Positions 24,441 through 35,933 of a stretch of 64,000 nucleotides of DNA are shown here, in pieces (the first letter of the stretch is position 1; the number at the start of each line of letters is the position of its first letter). This DNA is from Torreya grandis. Lineage: Eukaryota > Streptophyta > Pinopsida > Cupressales > Taxaceae. Location: the NCBI GenBank assembly GCA_037957365.1, contig JARHVA010002374.1, positions 186,001 through 250,000 of the forward strand. Reading direction: 5' to 3'. Made by a program: the position numbers and the translations under genes. The notes beneath the pieces were generated by a model that was given only the letters and a program-made list of their open reading frames with translations, ran no database searches and was not told where the DNA came from.

Positions 24441-26944
24441 GTTAACCCACAAATAAGGACAGGCTTAAGGACAACAACTTCTTCCTTTTAAAAAGTATCT
24501 TTTTAAATTATAAGATAGAAGATTGAGAGATATTAAAATATGTTTTTTTTTCATTTGAATTAAAAATGAAAAAAGTAAAACTATAACATTAAGGTTAAAA
24601 AAAAACATGGCCGTAAACAAAAACTTGAAGTTTATTAATAAGATTTATGATTTTTTCACACTCGATGAGATTGAGAATGAGATTTATGGGAATAAACTGT
24701 GTACAAGTTTTTTGATCGACGCATTTCGAATCACCATCGGTGATTCATCATTAGGAAAATTCATGTTGAGAACTATAAATTGGTTTTCTTATATAGAAAA
24801 ACAATGAGTTGAGGTGCTGCAAAAACTAAGAAAAGTTTATTAAAATTAATCTTCCAAGGTATTCACAGTGGCCTAATAAGTATCATAAGGTATTAAGCTA
24901 CATTGCTGATACGGATACGGGTATGAAAATTGGATACGTGGATACGGGGATTTTTTTTTGGGGGGGGGGGGTTTGGATACGTTTTGGATACAACCATACA
25001 AAAATATATATAAAAAATAAAAAATAAAAAAATATAGCCATATAAGCAAAATTAACCACGTAAAATGCATAGGGGAAACAAAATAAGTTAAAACCACAAA
25101 ACATACTTTCAATGCCAAATAGCATAATATTCAATGGTCGAACTTTGATTAGTTTTACAATAGGTACATAGTGCAAATGTTACGATGTAAGGAAAAAAAT
25201 AAAGACAACTCAGTGTATTCATGATTCACTATATTCTTTTATAGATGTTCATACAATATTAAATAAAAAAAATTACACACCTATAAACTATTGACATAAT
25301 AACATTTAAAAAACCCAAACTAATTTAAAAAACTAAACCTAAATGTATATTATTCAAATAAGACGTAAAGTCTTTAACCTAAATTATTTAACATAAACTT
25401 TTGATAAAAGTCTTAACACTAAAAAAAAAGCATAAAATAAGGATAAACAATAAACCTATGACTTTGTAAACAAAACCTAAAGAATGGCAGACGGTGATAT
25501 CACTTCCATATGATGAGATCAGCGGATGGTTCACACTTTGTTGAAGGTTCTGCAGACGAGTGTGGAGCAGGTACACAATAGTGATCAGCAGAGAAGCGCA
25601 TATGGATCAGATTGATGCACAAATCTTTGAAACTTCAATGCCAACAACATGAACAACTATTTGGAACTCCAACACTAAAATTGAAAAAAATAATTAAAAA
25701 AGTGCTTTTCTAGGCCGAATACACTGTCCCAATGGGCAGGGTATGTCCCAGCCCTTGCGGGTACGCCTGGAGACGTCCATGGATGTCTCCGAACATACCC
25801 TCAGGGGCAGGGATGTACATTGCCTGTTGCCTGCCGCCCCCCCTCCCTCCCGAACCATATCCAATCACAAACTGTATCGTACCTGAGGTGCCCAGGTAGT
25901 GTATCCGGTAACTTTGGTATTAAGGTAGGGCAACATATCCTCCATCAATCTCTTTGGTATGGAATCAACTTTTCTTCAAACTATGTTCTCTCATATATTT
26001 TTGAAACATCACTTTTTTTTTGAGGGATAAGAACATGGTGAAGCTTGGTGGAAAATATTTGAACATAGAGCTACTTGAGATTAGGTATGTTTTCGTAATG
26101 ATGAGAATTTGAGATGAAGATTTTTGGACCCGCCATGTCATTTGACGCGTAATCATTTGACCTCAAATCATTTGACAGAGCTACTTCTCCAACTAGAATA
26201 TTTTCTAATTTAAAAGATGAAGCTCGAGAATGATGATATGCCATTTCTTTTAATGTTAAAATTATTTTGACAATGAAAAAAATCGAGAAACTATTTTTGG
26301 CGAGATGGTCAAAAGAAGGGAAATATAAACATGAAATTTTGATGTAAAATAAGGAAAAATAGAAATTCAAACCACAAAATATAAATTTTGCAAATATTAT
26401 ATCCCACAAAGATGCAGAGATTTTATGTCATCATAACTACAATCAAATTCTTCTTGCGGAATTTAAGAGTTTGAAAGAAGGGAAAAGGGTATTACAACAA
26501 AGAAAAATAGATTCGTTCATAAACGGATTTACTTTCTCGTAATGAATTTTAATGTTAACAAAGTACTCCAAACAAATGATTTTTTATCAAATGATCAGAC
26601 TTATGCAAAAAGCAATTTAAATCATGAAGTTTGTAAAAATTGGCACTGCCAAATTCAATAATTATTGCAAATATTGGGAAGGCTGATCAATTAGAATCAA
26701 ATAAACCTAAGGGTAAATCCTACCGACACCTTCACTACCATGAAACTCTTCAGCTCCAAGAAGTCAACACAATTCAAGTATGCAAATACAGCTCCATTTG
26801 AAGCCTATTAAGATTGATCTCAGATGGATCGATCCTCTGTGCATCACTACAGTCTACAATACACATTTATCAAAGTCATATTGGTTACCGTGTTCTACTT
26901 GTGCTTTGAGGCTGAAGGCTTTTAAAATAGAGATATCATATATA
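24441..26944. other. AT-rich stretch with a GATACG-rich patch and a T9G12 run
   Basis: GATACGGATACGGG and related GGATACG words recur at 24905-24990 around a run of nine T and about twelve G (24952-24971). A second GC-richer patch at 25720-25870 (GGGCAGGGTATGTCCC and similar) may be the other end of one repeat. Around 26140-26180, the words CATTTGACGCG and TCATTTGACAG recur. No protein-coding similarity was found. Confidence 0.5.
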
Positions 26945-27150
26945 CATAATTAACCACTGTAAGTTATCAGCGCTTGCCGTTTACAGATGAGACCTATTGT
27001 TTAACAGGGACACATCTTATCTCATGTCGCTTCATATAAATATATAAGCTATTACCATATTTTATCTTTTCATCCATCTGATATTTAATACATTAAATAT
27101 GTAATATTTTTCATATCTACATGTAACTTGAGGTAGATAACCTGACACCT
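26945..27150 (+). repeat. LTR-like segment related to 23310-23505
   Basis: It shares GTTATCA..., CATATAAATATATAAG-type TATA sequence and TTTTATCTTTTCATCCATC, followed by GATATTTAATA, with 23310-23505. The order and spacing are the same. It ends near 27150 without a clear primer-binding site. Confidence 0.5.
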
Positions 27151-27410
27151 CCTATTGCTCATCCAGATCCAGAAGAACGAAAGTCACAAATTTCCCCCAA
27201 GAAGATCTTATGCCCAAAAATCTTCAGATCTGGGAGCCAAATTTCACTCCTATCACAAAGAAAAGAAAAACCTTAAGGTAAACATGTGAATCAGCATATG
27301 AAGACAACAAAAACAAGCAATTGGAGGAGAAATTGTAGATCTGGCACCCCAAAGCAACAAATGAAAGCATAACACAAGGTTGGCACCTCTGACTCTACTC
27401 AATCCCTTTA

Positions 27411-28552
27411 ATGTGGATCCTCTCCTGGGACCTTGGAGGGGTAGGTGTACCCAACAAACATCTTTGTCTCAATGATAAAGTAAACACAAAAATAACATAC
27501 GTGGTTCTCCTTTATGTGGAAATAAGCAGATTCTGTTATGTCAATCCACCAGAACAACGATTCAATATGATCTGTGCCGGTGTGTATTCAAAAATGCACC
27601 AATCCCCTCCCATGGGGACTTCTGGTATATCTTTATTCTTCTAAATTTCAGAATTCGTGTTGTGTGGTGAATACACACACACACACATTTAATATTCCCC
27701 CTTATGGGAACAATCAGATCACCATAATAGAACATCTAACTAATTGGATCAACAATTCCTACCTTGCAAATCTCATTCTAATGGGGGATTTCAATACAAT
27801 AAAGATTTCTAAAGAAAAAAGGAGTAGGGTTCAATAAAAAAGCAACTGATGCCCTCAACAATATGGAAATAAACACCACAATGGTAGAACTGGAATATGC
27901 ACAAGGGCTGTTCACTTGGAGCAATACAAGAAAAGGAAGGATTTATATTGCTGAAGAGTTGGACAGAATCTTGAATTCAAACCAATTTTCAACAACCAAG
28001 AAAACAGCTGCAAGAGTTAGTGACACTGCGACATTACGCTATCTGATCACTGTCTATTATTATTTAATCTACGGTGCAAGAAAAACCTCAATTCAGGTTT
28101 GAGCAGATGTGGCTATCCCACCCAACATTCAGACAAAAAATAGAACGATGGAAAGAAGATGAATCTATTCAGGGACATGAGATGCCAAAGTTTATGGGGA
28201 AACTATACCATCTCGAGTACAAATTGAAGTGCTGGAACAAAAATGAATTTGGAAACATTTTCATATAGTCCTCAGATATAAATGCACAACTTGCACAGGT
28301 CCAAAAGTAAATAAGGGATAATGATTTTCAAGCAATGGCCAATGAGGAACAATCCCTAGAACACAATCCTTCCACTCTTCACATAAAAAGAGGAATGGTA
28401 CTGGCAGTAAAGATCAAGAGAACAGTGGATCAAGAAGGGGGATTCAAACAAGTATTTCCATTTGTGTTAAATAGGAAAAACATCAACACAATGCCGCAGA
28501 CAAAAAATGCGGATGGCACATCACTTTCCTCTGCTGATAATATCATGACACA
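27411..28552 (+). pseudogene. L1-type LINE, endonuclease and linker part (left half)
   Basis: The start reads ILSWDLGGVGVPNKHLCLND, the usual opening of an L1 apurinic endonuclease (ILSWNxRG). Further on come LANLILMGDFNTI (27760), AQGLFTWSNTRKGR (27898), and the post-endonuclease helix region QFRFEQMWLSHPTFRQKIE (28095) and LKCWNKNEFGNIF (28228). Stops and frameshifts break it into several frames. It ends abruptly at 28552 in the segment ADNIMTH, which continues in sense at 29905 after an inserted LTR-like sequence. Confidence 0.87.
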
Positions 28553-29904
28553 TGTAAAATCCCTTGCTAAATCTGACTTAAATTTTCAGTTTTTGGTGCT
28601 TGAGGAATTTCGTCAAACACTTGTCTTGCAACGGCCCTTGACTGATATAAATTTTATGATTTGTTTTCTCTCTTGAATATGTATTTGAAATGCATAAAGG
28701 ACTCAACTAGACAATGCCAAATGTATTCAAATTCAACTAGAATGAGGTGCAGATATGTTTTTTGGTATTTTCAATGCAAATAGATGACTAAACTCTAAGC
28801 AATTGATTAGCTACAGCAAACAAGCATTTTGTCAAACACTTCATATGCAACTCCACTTTATAAGTTCATTACAATGCTTTGCATAATGACATCTACAGCT
28901 GAGAGTATTTTCACAAACATTTAGCATGTAAACTCAAGACCCTAAGTGACTGAAACCTTTGCTAATATGAAGCTACAGCACATAGATATTATGACAAACA
29001 GTTGACATGCATTCAACTTCAATCCCTTTACTTGTAATACTGAAATACTGATATGCAAATGACTGATTACAAGTTTGAGAAATCTGATTACAGAGCTCAA
29101 TACAATGACTAATTTTCACCATCTATTATGACAATGCAAGTGCTCTAATGGCAGCGATTATGCTTCAGACTATTACAATGTATTTGCTATGAATATGCAA
29201 TGAAAGAACCTGATATTTGGAGCTGATAGGGTCTGCTGGTGAAGGTGCAAAAATCAGAAATTTGTAGCAGCAGCTATAGTCTTCTCAACATGATTTCAAT
29301 GCCCCTCCAAGAGACATCCCAACCAACAATGGAAAACCTCCTTAAAGGGAGCGCTTAAGTACCCTTATGAAATCGATGTATGTATGAGGCTAGGCAAGTG
29401 AAAATCTGACTATGTGTATGCAGCTCGAACTCCTCCAATGACTGAAATTATCTTCAATGATTTTCACTATGAAATCCAAATAGGAAGACTGAAGTATCTC
29501 CCTCAAATATCCAACTAGGATTGATATTTCACAATCGAAATTGGCACTCTGGAGTATTCAAACCCTTGAGCAATTTGCTAAGCATTCAAGCTCACCAAAA
29601 TAGTAGAAGATGTCAACAACTCAAGATACTCCAAATGCCCAGCCAAACTCCCTTTTTAAAGAATTCACAATCACCTCCAGGGAGCTTCTAGAATTTATTA
29701 TTATTTATTCATTAAGTGACTTTATGATTTATTATTTTATTTAGTCACTTTATTAATTTAATTAAATATCAAGTTACCTTATGATTTTAATTTGTTTTGA
29801 TAATTATTATATCAAGTTACCTTATGATTTTAATTTGTTTTGATAACTTTATAAATAATTAAATTAATCAATTTAATCTATTTTGAGAAGGGGACATTAT
29901 AACA
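28553..29904 (-). mobile_element. LTR-like insertion (probable solo LTR) inside the LINE
   Basis: The 1.35-kb segment begins TGTAAAATCCC and ends AGAAGGGGACATTATAACA. It separates two LINE pieces that would otherwise read straight through. Its right end closely resembles the LTR ends at 11886 and 14433 (AAAAGGGGACATGACA), so it is likely an LTR of the same broad type, minus orientation. I find no primer-binding site, internal coding region or second LTR. The target-site duplication is not clear: the flanks share only ACAT if the ends are shifted. Confidence 0.65.
29766..29851. repeat. 43-bp tandem duplication within the LTR-like insertion
   Basis: ATATCAAGTTACCTTATGAT and the following TTTAATTTGTTTTGATAA occur at 29766 and again at 29809, almost identical. 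Confidence 0.9.
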
Positions 29905-31170
29905 TATTCCACCAAATTCTTTAAGGAAACTTTAACAAAGACTCCCCAAAACCATCAAAGAACAAGAACTCAAATTCAACTAGTCAAGAACATTATGAAA
30001 TTAATTAAGGATGAGGAAAATAATAGTATAACGAGGCTTATATTGGAGGAGAAATTCAAAAAAATGTCCTCTTTTCAGCCAGGAAAGGCCCCTAGACTAA
30101 ATGGATTTCTGAGTTTATTTTATCAACCTTCAGGGGGCTAATTAGAGGTTTTTTGGCCCCAATGGCTGAATATCGCAAAATAAGAAATTGCTTCAACAAA
30201 TGAATTCTGCAAAAATGGTTATCATCCCCAGTTAGCATATGCTGATAAATTGGCCAATTTCCCTCTGTAATACGGCATGTAAGATGCTTTCAAAGTTGAT
30301 TTCTTCAAGGATAAAGACATTCTTCTCAAAAAACATCTTAGAGGCTCAATCTGCTTTGTACTTGGCCGGAAAATTATGATAATATTATTACTGTACAGAA
30401 TTCATCATTCTTTAAAGGCACAAAAGACCTGGAATTCTTATCAAACTGGATATTTTCAGAGCATTCAAATGGTGTAGTTGGGAATTAACTGATTCTACAC
30501 TTTCAAGCTTTTGGATTCAGTTCTTTATTTACGCTCTAGATCAGAAACTGCATTCCCTTACAACACTATTGCCTTAAATGGATTCATAGGGAATCCTTTT
30601 TCCTCCAGGCCTCCTCAAGAGGCCTACGACAGGAGGATCCCTTAAGCCTGTATCTATTCATCATTATGGGGAGGACTCTTTGCAGGATAGTTGCAGATGC
30701 TAAGTCTAAAACTAAATTGCACATGCTCCTGTCTTTGGAAAGAGGGGTAAGATATACCAACTTTCATTTGGCAGATGACTTGCTTCTTTTCTCAGCACTT
30801 AATCTTTCGGAAAATCCAAAAGCTTAATCAACTTCTGTCAAAACTTGGCTTATTGACTCTCTGAGTCATGAAGTGAGGCAGTCTCGAAAAGTACTTGCCA
30901 AGTGTGCCAAAAAAAACAATTAAGATTAAAGACCCATTAAAATCAGGCAATCAATATGTTCCTCTGTTTACTGGGCAACTTACCATACTGTAGATCTCAG
31001 TCCTAAAATTTAAAGCAATAACATCGGTATCCATGGGGTTAAAAACCCTGCTCTTGAAAGGACCGTTACAAATATGGATAAGTACATTATTTAGTTGGTG
31101 ATTTTTTTCCAGCAACTAAACAAAAAGATTGAAACAATTGAAAAGATGATAATGATTTAAGAGTAAAGGC
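29905..31170 (+). pseudogene. L1-type LINE, reverse transcriptase part (right half)
   Basis: The frame resumes with STKFFKETL (29908), then FQPGKAPRLNGFLSLFYQ (30073-30125), the classic PGKAPGxDGF block of LINE RTs. Later come RGLRQ (about 30610), DPLSLYLFIIM (about 30635), and FHLADDLLLFSA (30762-30797), in which the FADD active site reads LADD. Numerous stops and frameshifts are present. The decayed coding signal fades after about 31170. Together with 27411-28552 it forms one LINE copy. Confidence 0.87.
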
Positions 31171-31816
31171 TTCAATGGACATGCTAGCAGGCCCCTTCTA
31201 AATACCAAGACTTCCAAGGTGAAGCATCTAGAGTGGAAGGTGATCCTGCATAGCATGCTTTCCCCGTTCATCAACCTCAAACTAGGCAACCTTCACCCAG
31301 TTGGCCTGAATTGCACATGCTGAATAGTAGTGACAAAGCTGGACCAAGCAGTGAGGGAGGAGCTGGAGACCCTTGTGGTTAAACGGTTCCTTTTGCAGCT
31401 CATGTTTGGATTGCCATTTCTAAAGCCACAATGCTCACATCTTGGATTTGTTGCTATCTGTTTATCCCTAAAGTCCCTTCTTTTTTATAATAGGCTTGTA
31501 CTAGCAAATCTAATATTAAATAATCACTAGTCAATTCACAGAGAATTTTAATCATAGTAGTTCGTCCTTGCCTTGCTACTTTAGTTCTTTCTTTAGCAAA
31601 TAGGTTAGATTACTGTTCATAATCTCTATAGTAGAATCTTGAAAAATCAATAACATCTGTAATAGTCTTATGCTAGTGGTTTTTATCTTTGAGCTGAAGT
31701 GTATAAATCTGTATTTGGATATTTTCCAGCTACCCGATTTTACCTATCTCGGGGGTTGGAGTCGATGTACTTATGCTTTCATATACACATGATACTCTTG
31801 ATTTTTATAAACAAAA

Positions 31817-31828
31817 TGGTATTAGAAG
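31817..31828 (+). promoter_or_regulatory. Primer-binding-like site of an LTR remnant
   Basis: TGGTATTAGAAG is preceded by TTTTATAAACAAAA, a context common at the 5' LTR/primer-site junction of plant copia elements. No second LTR or coding region was found. Confidence 0.4.
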
Positions 31829-31916
31829 CTAGTTATGTAGAGTATTGACACCTAGAAAGGTAAGGAAGGGCTGAAATAATTGTAATTTCTAAGTGGCAGG
31901 AAAATAATTTAAGTAT

Positions 31917-32176
31917 TTCCGTTTTGATATGTTTGTTATCAGTTGTCACAAAAGTTCCCACCATTTACTAAACACTATGTAACTGGGTGCTGCCTTGAGC
32001 TCGATACCTGTACCGAAACGGTTCTGGTACTGGCACCAGGCTGGTAGGTTGATCAAGGTTTTGATGTTTGTGTTATCACAAAACTTTCCACCATTTACTA
32101 AACACTATGTAACTGGGTACTGCCCTGGAGCCCCACACCTGTACTGGTACTAGGCCAGGAACACTTTGGGTACCTC
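31917..32176. repeat. 130-bp imperfect tandem duplication
   Basis: CCACCATTTACTAAACACTA followed by TGTAACTGGGT occurs at about 31959 and 32089. Flanking TTTTGATATGTTTG/TTTTGATGTTTGTG and a CTGGTACT...CCAGG end are also shared. Confidence 0.85.
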
Positions 32177-33364
32177 TTGGGTTCTTCTATTATCCTGGGT
32201 ATCCAATTGTGATTATTAAAACACAATAAAAAAACAATGACGTCTGGGAATGACTGCCATAATAAAAACAAAAGAACAACAAAAAAAAAAAATGAAAAAA
32301 CATAAAAAACACAACTAATGGAACTGCTGCTAGTCCAACTGCGTATGGTTCTAATGAGCAAATTGTTAAGCTGGATGCTCTCAACGAAGAGCGGTATTTG
32401 GTTTGTTCCTGTAGTTCTTGATTTTGACCATGACCATTGAGTTCGACTGTTTTTCTATTTTGAACAGATAATAAAAGTGTATGTGATGTATTGTGTCGTT
32501 ATTTAATATTTTGAATTATCAGTTCAGTATTTTTTTTTTTTTTTTTTTTTCATATAATGTTGATATTATGGTTAATTTTGATCATTGCCTCTGATTTTTA
32601 TATTATTTTTCTTATGGGCATACCCAAGCTGTACCGTACCAGGGGGCCAAAAAAAAGTGAGCTCCCAAACCCATACCAATAAGTTAGACTTATCATAGAT
32701 ATGATGGGCTCCAAATTCACTTCAATGGAAACACACCTAAACTGTAAAAAGCTATATAGTGGTTGGAAGGTGAGAGCACTCTCCCTCCCAAAAGTATAAT
32801 TCCATGAACCAAATTACTACCGGGATGCTAGTGTAATTATTCGTAAGAAAGTGAGAATGCTAGATATGATTGATCAGATTTACCACCTGAAGGTGCATAA
32901 ATACTCATATTGGGATTTGTAAGTATATGAATGTGATAGGTCGACTAATATTTATAATGTTGCGTAATGGCACAACAAGGTGGTCTTCTCATCATAATGT
33001 ATTCTAAAATACCATATCGAAGGTCTTCTCATCATAAAACTCCTGTTTGACAGTGAAATCCGAATAATATGAAGAATAGAGTTGGTTACTTTCATGATTT
33101 CTGTAGAGAACCAATAATAGTATACAATGACAAGAGTTTCAACTTTCATACAAGGTTGAACACTGCAGATGTTAGATTATAGATTATAAAATGTTGTAAA
33201 CTAATGTGAAATTGCTTTGTTGAAAATTATAGTCGGCAAAGTGCTTTGATTTTGAAAAATGGATTTTAATTGCATTTTTAAATTTTTGTTTTTAAATTTT
33301 TATTGCTTTTCATTTTTGGGTTTAGTTCATAATTAATTTCTTTGCTTCTCTTGGAAATTTACAG

Positions 33365-34115
33365 GGAGGATGCAGAAAGAATTGCTGCAAAACTTAGGAG
33401 AATTCGGTTTGCAGATCTTATAGAGAGTTTGGATGTTTGTAAAATACCCTTTTTTGTACAAAATGGGCAGGTATATACTCTGTACAAGCTCAAGATAAAG
33501 CTCTATTCCCCGGCATCTTATCCCCCATATTCAGGAGTGACATCACAGAAGTGTGAGGAGATCTTTTATGACGAGTTCCTAGAGAACATGGAAAAAAAAT
33601 TAAAAGCAGCTCAAAAATTGGCTGGAAAAGGTGGAGAGGATGCTATTCGAGTTGTTTCTGATTCTCTGAACTTGGAAGGTACAGCCAAAATTAGTGAGGA
33701 TGATTCTCAAGTTAAGTCAAAAGGTGGGGAGCAAACAGGAGATGAAGAAGAACAGGACGATGAAGGTTATGATGAAGGAGCAGATGCTCAGAAAAGGAAA
33801 GTACAAGGGACAGATGAAATGGATTATGATGACGAGACTGATGAGAATGAAATGTCTCTTTGCATTGAAGAAAATCGATTAGAAGGGGAAGATAATGATG
33901 ACAATTGTAGTACCGTGCAGACTGAAGCAGTTGAAGATGAAGATATTGAGCAGGAAAAATTTTCAAAATCTAGCAAGAACCAAAAAGGAAGCACATCAAC
34001 TGAGAAAAAGGCTTCAAAAAGGAATAAACTTCAGCCAGACAGAGTTGTAGTAAAAGGGAGGACGTTTGAGGTTGACTATTCTTTACCAGGGAATACTCAT
34101 ATTTTAATCACTCAA
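33365..34115 (+). CDS. NRPA1: NRPA1 exon with jaw-side region and acidic insert
   Basis: The acceptor is AAATTTACAG at 33355-33364 and the donor CAA|GTATGT at 34115/34116. The exon encodes 250 residues plus the base that completes the split Arg codon. It continues the Pol I subunit directly (EDAERIAAKLRRIRFADLIE), then KLKIKLYSP and a charged low-complexity insert (about 33690-33980) rich in Asp/Glu with a central DEMDYDDETDENEMS. A basic patch follows, KKASKRNKLQPDRVVVKG, and it ends at NTHILITQ. A long acidic insert at this position is characteristic of Pol I largest subunits in plants. No stops or frameshifts occur. The frame also runs open through the last bases of the intron, so an ORF call would start too early, at 33342. 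Confidence 0.94.
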
Positions 34116-34296
34116 GTATGTAATGTACTTCTCTATCACATATCTGGTCACTACTGGGAAATGATGCATTTATATAGAGCTCTAAAAGTATTTGATATAA
34201 GTTAAGAGATGCATAGTATAAAAAAACTAATTAAAAGGGTTTTACTTTACTACAGCTTTGAACTAATTGCGTAAGAATGTGTGCTGAAAATTGCAG
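34116..34296 (+). other. NRPA1 intron, 181 bp, GT-AG, phase 0
   Basis: It starts GTATGT and ends GAAAATTGCAG. Flanking codons join as ITQ|IAENVAKQV. In-frame stops inside confirm it is not coding. Confidence 0.92.
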
Positions 34297-34833
34297 ATTG
34301 CGGAGAATGTTGCAAAGCAGGTTTTTGTCCATTCTGTATTAAATATTGACCGATGCTCCGTGATAGACTATAATGGGGATTCTAATGTTCCGGCACTTCA
34401 GACAGATGGAATTAACTTCAAAGCCCTATTGAAGCTCAGTGATGAACTTGATTTGGATAGATTAACAACAAATGACATACATGCCATGCTTGAAAATTAT
34501 GGTGTTGAATCTGCTCGTGCAACTATTGTTGCAGAAGTGAAAAGTGTATTCGACTCCTATGGTATAGCTGTCAACAGTCGTCATTTGAGTTTAATAGCAG
34601 ATTTCATGACGTTTGATGGTGGTTTTAGGCCAATGAGCAGAATTGGCATAGGCTCAAACACATCGCCGTTTCTTAAAATGACCTTTGAGACAGCCACCAA
34701 ATTCATTGTCGAGTCTTGTTTGCATGGTGAGGCAGACTGCCTGGAATCTCCGTCATCCCGAATTGTTCTTGGGCAGGTTGCAAAAGTTGGAACTGGCTGT
34801 TTTGACATTTTGCAGAACTTGCAAGTATCATGA
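34297..34833 (+). CDS. NRPA1: NRPA1 last exon, C-terminal part of RNA polymerase I largest subunit
   Basis: It encodes 178 residues from IAENVAKQVFVHS to the stop at 34831-34833. Conserved blocks are VESARATIVAEVKSVFDSYG, RHLSLIADFMTFDGGFRPMS, TSPFLKMTFETATKFIVES and GTGCFDILQNLQ, the C-terminal core/clamp segment of the subunit. The protein ends shortly after GTGCFD, as plant homologues do, so I take the TGA after QVS as the natural stop. A GTATCA at 34825 could serve as a donor, and a possible acceptor at 35135 would append about 50 residues. That extension looks unlike any polymerase sequence and is less likely. The frame is intact, so the gene is probably functional. Confidence 0.93.
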   Translation: MAENVAKQVFVHSVLNIDRCSVIDYNGDSNVPALQTDGINFKALLKLSDELDLDRLTTNDIHAMLENYGVESARATIVAEVKSVFDSYGIAVNSRHLSLIADFMTFDGGFRPMSRIGIGSNTSPFLKMTFETATKFIVESCLHGEADCLESPSSRIVLGQVAKVGTGCFDILQNLQVS

Positions 34834-35933
34834 TTTTTTCAGATGTTATTATTCTTTAATAATATTATAGTGAAACTGTATTTTCTTGCTGTAATCCTTT
34901 GCTAACCAAGTTCAACTCAACATAACTCCATCAAACTTTAGGAGTTTTTCTGGAGTATGAAATATCTGGTCATACTAGCAGTTTTAACCTTGTTATCGTC
35001 GAAGCAAGTTAGAATTTTCAACAGTGAAGGACATTATCTGTTGTTATCTGAACTCACCTTGATCATTTATTTGAAATTATACCAGCTATCATTATCTTAA
35101 TCTGAGGAAAAAATTGTTGTCATCCATGTAAACAGGTTCCAGTTGAAAGGAAAGCATCAGTTTTCTTTTTTCCAACTATATATTTGGGTGTTTTTGGATA
35201 TTGTAAGGGCATGATAATTTTAGAAAACTGCAACTACCAAGTGAAACAAAATATTTCATTAGAATGCGTCTCAATATGCACATAATTGAAACTGAGTAAA
35301 TTTTAAAATATGATTGTTTTGTTCAATGGAGAAGTGTTTCAGAATATAGTTTTTCTTTTACAAGTATTCCATGCACATTGCCTGCTTTGGTGGCCAAGAC
35401 TGAGTTAAGGAGGCCCTCTCCATTCTGATAGTAATGAAAATATATGTTCCGAGCAGGCTTGCTATAGGGCCCATTTTGTTATGATTCACTATAAGAATGC
35501 TGAAACATCCCGAGTACATAGGATACTACCCAAATATTTGAAGTTTGAGCTATCTATCGATCACATTCCTCCCCCCATTACAAGGTCCCACTATGTTATT
35601 TTGGAGCATGGAATAGGCAGTGCAGTTGACAAGTTTATGAGATGGCACAAACTTACCCCTAATAAAAAAAAATTATGGGAGAAGATTTGGTATCTAGAAA
35701 TGTTATTTTGGTATTTATTAAAATATGGATTTGACAATCAATAAGAGATATTTAGGAAAAGGAGGAAGGGTGAACATCAAAACTTCAAATTGAAGTTTCA
35801 CAAGTGTTTTTGGTACTAGTAAGGAAACACGGTTCTCGTTCGAGAGTATGACTTGATTTAAATTGACTTGTATATTGTCTTGAATGTAATATCTCATACT
35901 AGGGCATTTTCCCAGAGCATCCTAGAGTTCATA
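34834..35933. other. NRPA1 3' flank, no further gene recognised
   Basis: An AATAAT-rich stretch at 34856-34866 could serve in 3'-end formation. An 87-codon open frame at 35481-35744 has no family I know and no support. The remainder is AT-rich and featureless. Confidence 0.5.

Larger units (their letters stand above)
4985..33364 (+). other. NRPA1 intron of 28,380 bp with GC-AG boundaries
   Basis: It starts GCAAGT at 4985 and ends AAATTTACAG at 33364. The flanking coding frames join exactly (ACA AG + G GAG), giving an uninterrupted T-R-E-D-A. It contains most of the mobile elements of the window, on both strands, so its length is explained by repeated insertion and local duplication. I see no additional exon of the gene within it; the protein alignment across the junction leaves no room for a conserved missing block. 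Confidence 0.85.
31171..33364. other. 3' part of the giant intron: LTR remnant, short duplication, poly-T
   Basis: This holds a primer-binding-like site at 31817-31828, a 130-bp duplication at 31917-32176, a run of about 20 T near 32530-32550, and a patch with ACCTGTACCG/GGTACTGG words near 32000-32160 and 32620-32660. No exon or protein domain was recognised. It ends with the NRPA1 acceptor. Confidence 0.55.

Noticed and set aside
33694..33966. Alternative open frames inside the NRPA1 acidic region, on both strands
   Set aside because: They are shadows caused by GAT/GAA-rich codons of the real frame.
35136..35285. Extra terminal exon of NRPA1
   Set aside because: The splice sites and phase fit, but the encoded tail resembles nothing in polymerase subunits. 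The read-through stop at 34831-34833 gives the usual C-terminus.
35481..35744. 87-codon open frame downstream of NRPA1
   Set aside because: There is no recognisable domain, no supporting splice or start context, and such lengths occur by chance in this composition.
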